64,000 nt of DNA from positions 372,001-436,000 of the forward strand of contig NZ_FWXT01000003.1 of the NCBI RefSeq assembly GCF_900176535.1, in the 5' to 3' direction. Each line of letters starts with the position of its first letter. Position 1 is the first letter of the stretch. Shown here in pieces: positions 61,990-64,000 of this stretch. The translations under genes were made by a program, and so were the position numbers. Source of the DNA: Pedobacter africanus. GTDB taxonomy: Bacteria; Bacteroidota; Bacteroidia; Sphingobacteriales; Sphingobacteriaceae. Below the pieces are notes generated by a model, which worked only from the letters and a program-made list of their open reading frames with translations, was not told the DNA's origin and searched no databases.

Positions 61990-62565
61990 ATGAAGGCATA
62001 TAAAGATCTTTCGGAGGCAGAGTTGGTTTTTCTTTTAAGAGAGGGAGATCATGGTGCTTTTAAAGAAGTTTTAATCAGGTACAATGCCATAATCATCAAC
62101 TATGCATATCGTAGGGTACAGGATAGAGATTTAGCCAAAGATCTGGCGCAGGATGTTTTTACTTCTTTATGGGAGAAGCGCCTAAAATATGCTTTTAATG
62201 AAAATATTGAAGCCCATGTTTTTACTGCTATCCGTAGCCGGCTTATTGATTACTACAGGAGGCAAAATGTATCTCAAAAATACATGGATAGTTTTACAGC
62301 ATTTTATTCAGAGGAAGAAAACACAACAGATTATTTGGTCCGGCACAACAATTTATCGGCTATAATAGAAGATGAGATTGCCGCTTTGCCCCCTAAAATG
62401 CGAGAGGTATTTGAATTGAGCAGAAACAAAGAGATGCAAAGGAAGGAAATTGCCATGTTGCTGGGCATGCCCGAAAATACGGTTAAAACTAACCTTCAAC
62501 GCGCTTTACGTATCCTAAAACGGAAGTTTGGAAGCTCTTTTTCAATACTGTTCATTTTTTTTTAA
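61990..62565 (+). CDS. FecI-like ECF sigma factor
   Basis: The 191-residue ECF sigma has region 2 (YAYRRVQDRDLAKDLAQDVFTSLWEKRLKYAFN, about 35-70) and region 4 (IAALPPKMREVFELSRNKEMQRKEIAMLLGMPENTVKTNLQRALRILKRKF). A hydrophobic tail (SSFSILFIFF) ends the protein. Here it is directly upstream of a FecR on the same strand with a 71-bp gap, the usual Bacteroidota arrangement. Confidence 0.93.
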   Translation: MKAYKDLSEAELVFLLREGDHGAFKEVLIRYNAIIINYAYRRVQDRDLAKDLAQDVFTSLWEKRLKYAFNENIEAHVFTAIRSRLIDYYRRQNVSQKYMDSFTAFYSEEENTTDYLVRHNNLSAIIEDEIAALPPKMREVFELSRNKEMQRKEIAMLLGMPENTVKTNLQRALRILKRKFGSSFSILFIFF

Positions 62566-62636
62566 CAATTTATTTACCAAAAGTGAATACTTATCTAATA
62601 CCAAAACGATTACACTATTAAATTATAAACAACGCT

Positions 62637-63851
62637 ATGGAAAAACATGAGCTCGAAGAGATACTTAAAAAGTATCATGCCGGCGAGTATACTGAAGAAG
62701 AACGTGTCCTGGTTGAGTACTATTTTCTCAACAATACAGGCGCTTCTCTTTCTGATGCTGAACTGGAAGAGAGTTCAAATAGCTTGGTTGTAGCTGTAGA
62801 AGATGATTTGTCTGCAATAAAAAGAACAAACTGGCCAATACGTATTGCAGCGATGGCTGCAACACTAACGGTTGTATTAGGGATAGGTCTTTGGATATTT
62901 AATGCCTTTGAAAAGCCTGTTGACACCACTTATGCAAAAGACATTAAACCCGGAACGAACAAAGCGACATTAATCTTACCTAATGGCAGGACTATCGAAT
63001 TGAATGATGTTAAGAATGGGCAGCTGGCAGTTGATCGCGGCGTAACCATAATTAAACAAGCTGATGGTCAGTTGTTATATCAATTTAATCCAGGCGCAGT
63101 TTCTGCATTAGCCTCAAGTCAGCCTGATTCAATTTTTGAACTTGTTGGAACAGGAACCAGGAGGGGAACGGGACCGGAAAGATTGAATACTTTGAATACG
63201 CCACGAGGCGGCCAGTACCATATTGCTCTTCCTGATGGCACTAATGTATGGCTTAATGCAGGCTCAACATTAAAGTTCCCATCCACCTTTGAAGGGCTTG
63301 CTGAGCGAAGGGTGCTGTTAATAGGAGAGGCCTATTTCGAAGTATCTAAGGTTAAAACCTTGTTTGGTATGAAAAAGCGGGCAAGAAGGCAGCCTTTTAT
63401 TGTAAAAACGGCCGAACAGGAAGTAACTGTGCTGGGCACTCATTTTAACATTAATTGTTATGCCGACGAAAAAGAGACCAAAACAACGCTGCTTGAGGGT
63501 TCTGTTGGTATCACAGCTCCATTACTGCAGGCCGATCAAACCGTACTTGAGCCAGGCGAACAAGGGGTAAATAATGGTTCGGAAATTAAAGTGAAAAAGG
63601 TTAACGCTGATGAAGCCGTTGCCTGGAAAAATGGATATTTTCAATTTGATGATGTGGGCATTCAAGCATTAATGAGGCAATTTTCACGCTGGTATAATAT
63701 CGACGTGGTTTATGAAGGCGGTATTCCGAAGGGTAATTTTAGGGGGCAATTACCAAGGAAAATGACATTGAAGAAGGCACTGGAGGTATTAAGTTTTTCG
63801 GAGATAAGTTACAGGCTTGAGGGGAAAAAAATAATTATTAAAAACGAGTAA
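62637..63851 (+). CDS. FecR-type anti-sigma factor
   Basis: The 404-residue anti-sigma has a cytoplasmic N-terminus (HELEEILKKYHAGEYTEEERVLVEYYF), one transmembrane helix (about 67-88, IRIAAMAATLTVVLGIGLWIF), a FecR domain (TPRGGQYHIALPDGTNVWLNAGSTLKFPSTFEGLAERRVLLIGEAYFEVS) and a C-terminal DUF4974. It senses the downstream receptor and controls the sigma factor at 61990. A charged insert KTLFGMKKRARRQP follows the FecR core. Confidence 0.93.
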   Translation: MEKHELEEILKKYHAGEYTEEERVLVEYYFLNNTGASLSDAELEESSNSLVVAVEDDLSAIKRTNWPIRIAAMAATLTVVLGIGLWIFNAFEKPVDTTYAKDIKPGTNKATLILPNGRTIELNDVKNGQLAVDRGVTIIKQADGQLLYQFNPGAVSALASSQPDSIFELVGTGTRRGTGPERLNTLNTPRGGQYHIALPDGTNVWLNAGSTLKFPSTFEGLAERRVLLIGEAYFEVSKVKTLFGMKKRARRQPFIVKTAEQEVTVLGTHFNINCYADEKETKTTLLEGSVGITAPLLQADQTVLEPGEQGVNNGSEIKVKKVNADEAVAWKNGYFQFDDVGIQALMRQFSRWYNIDVVYEGGIPKGNFRGQLPRKMTLKKALEVLSFSEISYRLEGKKIIIKNE

Positions 63852-63923
63852 ACTAGGAAGGTTTACCAAAAGATATTTAGCGTTCTCGAGTCAACTAATT
63901 GTACTAAAAACTTAAAAACAGCT

Positions 63924-64000
63924 ATGACAACAGCTAGATTAATATATCTAATTGCTATTCCTATTTTCTGCAATTTTACTTTAATGGCGCAGAAAGAAAA
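63924..64000 (+). CDS. 5' end of a secreted protein, probably a SusC-type receptor
   Basis: The frame opens with MTTARLIYLIAIPIFCNFTLMAQKE and runs off the window. The start is a signal peptide cut after MAQ. Its position after a FecI-FecR pair makes a SusC/TonB-dependent receptor the likely product, but only 25 codons are visible. Confidence 0.55.
   Translation, partial: MTTARLIYLIAIPIFCNFTLMAQKE

Noticed and set aside
1..64000. CRISPR array, integrase, transposase or rRNA operon
   Set aside because: No regularly spaced repeats, no tyrosine or serine recombinase or IS transposase motifs and no rRNA sequence were found on reading both strands, so the tRNA-flanked interval cannot be called an integrated element.

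Overview
The window looks like a chromosomal segment from a Bacteroidota bacterium of the Sphingobacteriaceae, most likely Pedobacter or a close relative. The signs are SusC/SusD pairs with FecI/FecR-type sigma/anti-sigma genes, lipoproteins with a 'C-K-K' start, a PorE-like OmpA protein, a 59-residue histone H1-like protein, and TAnnTTTG promoter boxes instead of sigma70 -10 boxes. The genus is inferred from protein style, not from a search.

Left part (1-26 kb) is mostly housekeeping: a bifunctional-nuclease-family gene and etfBA, a TPR protein and ChrA, dnaB, an SpoU-type rRNA methyltransferase, mannose-1-phosphate guanylyltransferase, kdsD and kdsA (Kdo synthesis) on either side of recQ, a PorE-like envelope protein, queE, a Rieske protein, folD, lepA, cutC, glycosylasparaginase, an omega-amidase plus aminotransferase pair, a queuosine precursor transporter, a GreA/GreB-like protein, a RES-Xre toxin-antitoxin pair, a response regulator, a histone H1-like gene, an aldo/keto reductase and a YceH-family gene.

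Middle part (26.2-51.4 kb) lies between two identical tRNA-Lys(TTT) genes in inverted orientation with both 3' ends facing inward. It holds a semialdehyde dehydrogenase; a sigma factor divergent from a FecR; a SusC-SusD-DUF4843-PKD-like-TlpA uptake operon; SRPBCC and LCP proteins; a class III nucleotidyl cyclase; an aldo/keto reductase and AraC regulator; an alpha-glucan phosphorylase in which the usual PLP lysine position is Thr; a TetX-like flavin monooxygenase under an AraC regulator; a NamZ-type muramidase; a decayed gene; and a MACPF lipoprotein beside the second tRNA.

Right part (51.4-64 kb) has a START-like protein, an unknown secreted protein, the ImuA-ImuB-DnaE2 mutagenic translesion cassette (with a perfect palindrome over its likely promoter), an ECF42-type module (AhpD-like, YCII/DGPF-like and a sigma factor with a TPR tail), a Crp-like protein, an AT-rich gap with a coding relic and a 32-bp tandem duplication, and a second FecI/FecR pair followed by the first codons of another secreted protein, probably a SusC-type receptor. 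No CRISPR array, integrase, transposase or rRNA was seen. The best leads are the MACPF lipoprotein, the PLP-lysine-less phosphorylase, the TetX homologue, the tRNA-Lys inverted pair and the palindrome at the imuA promoter.
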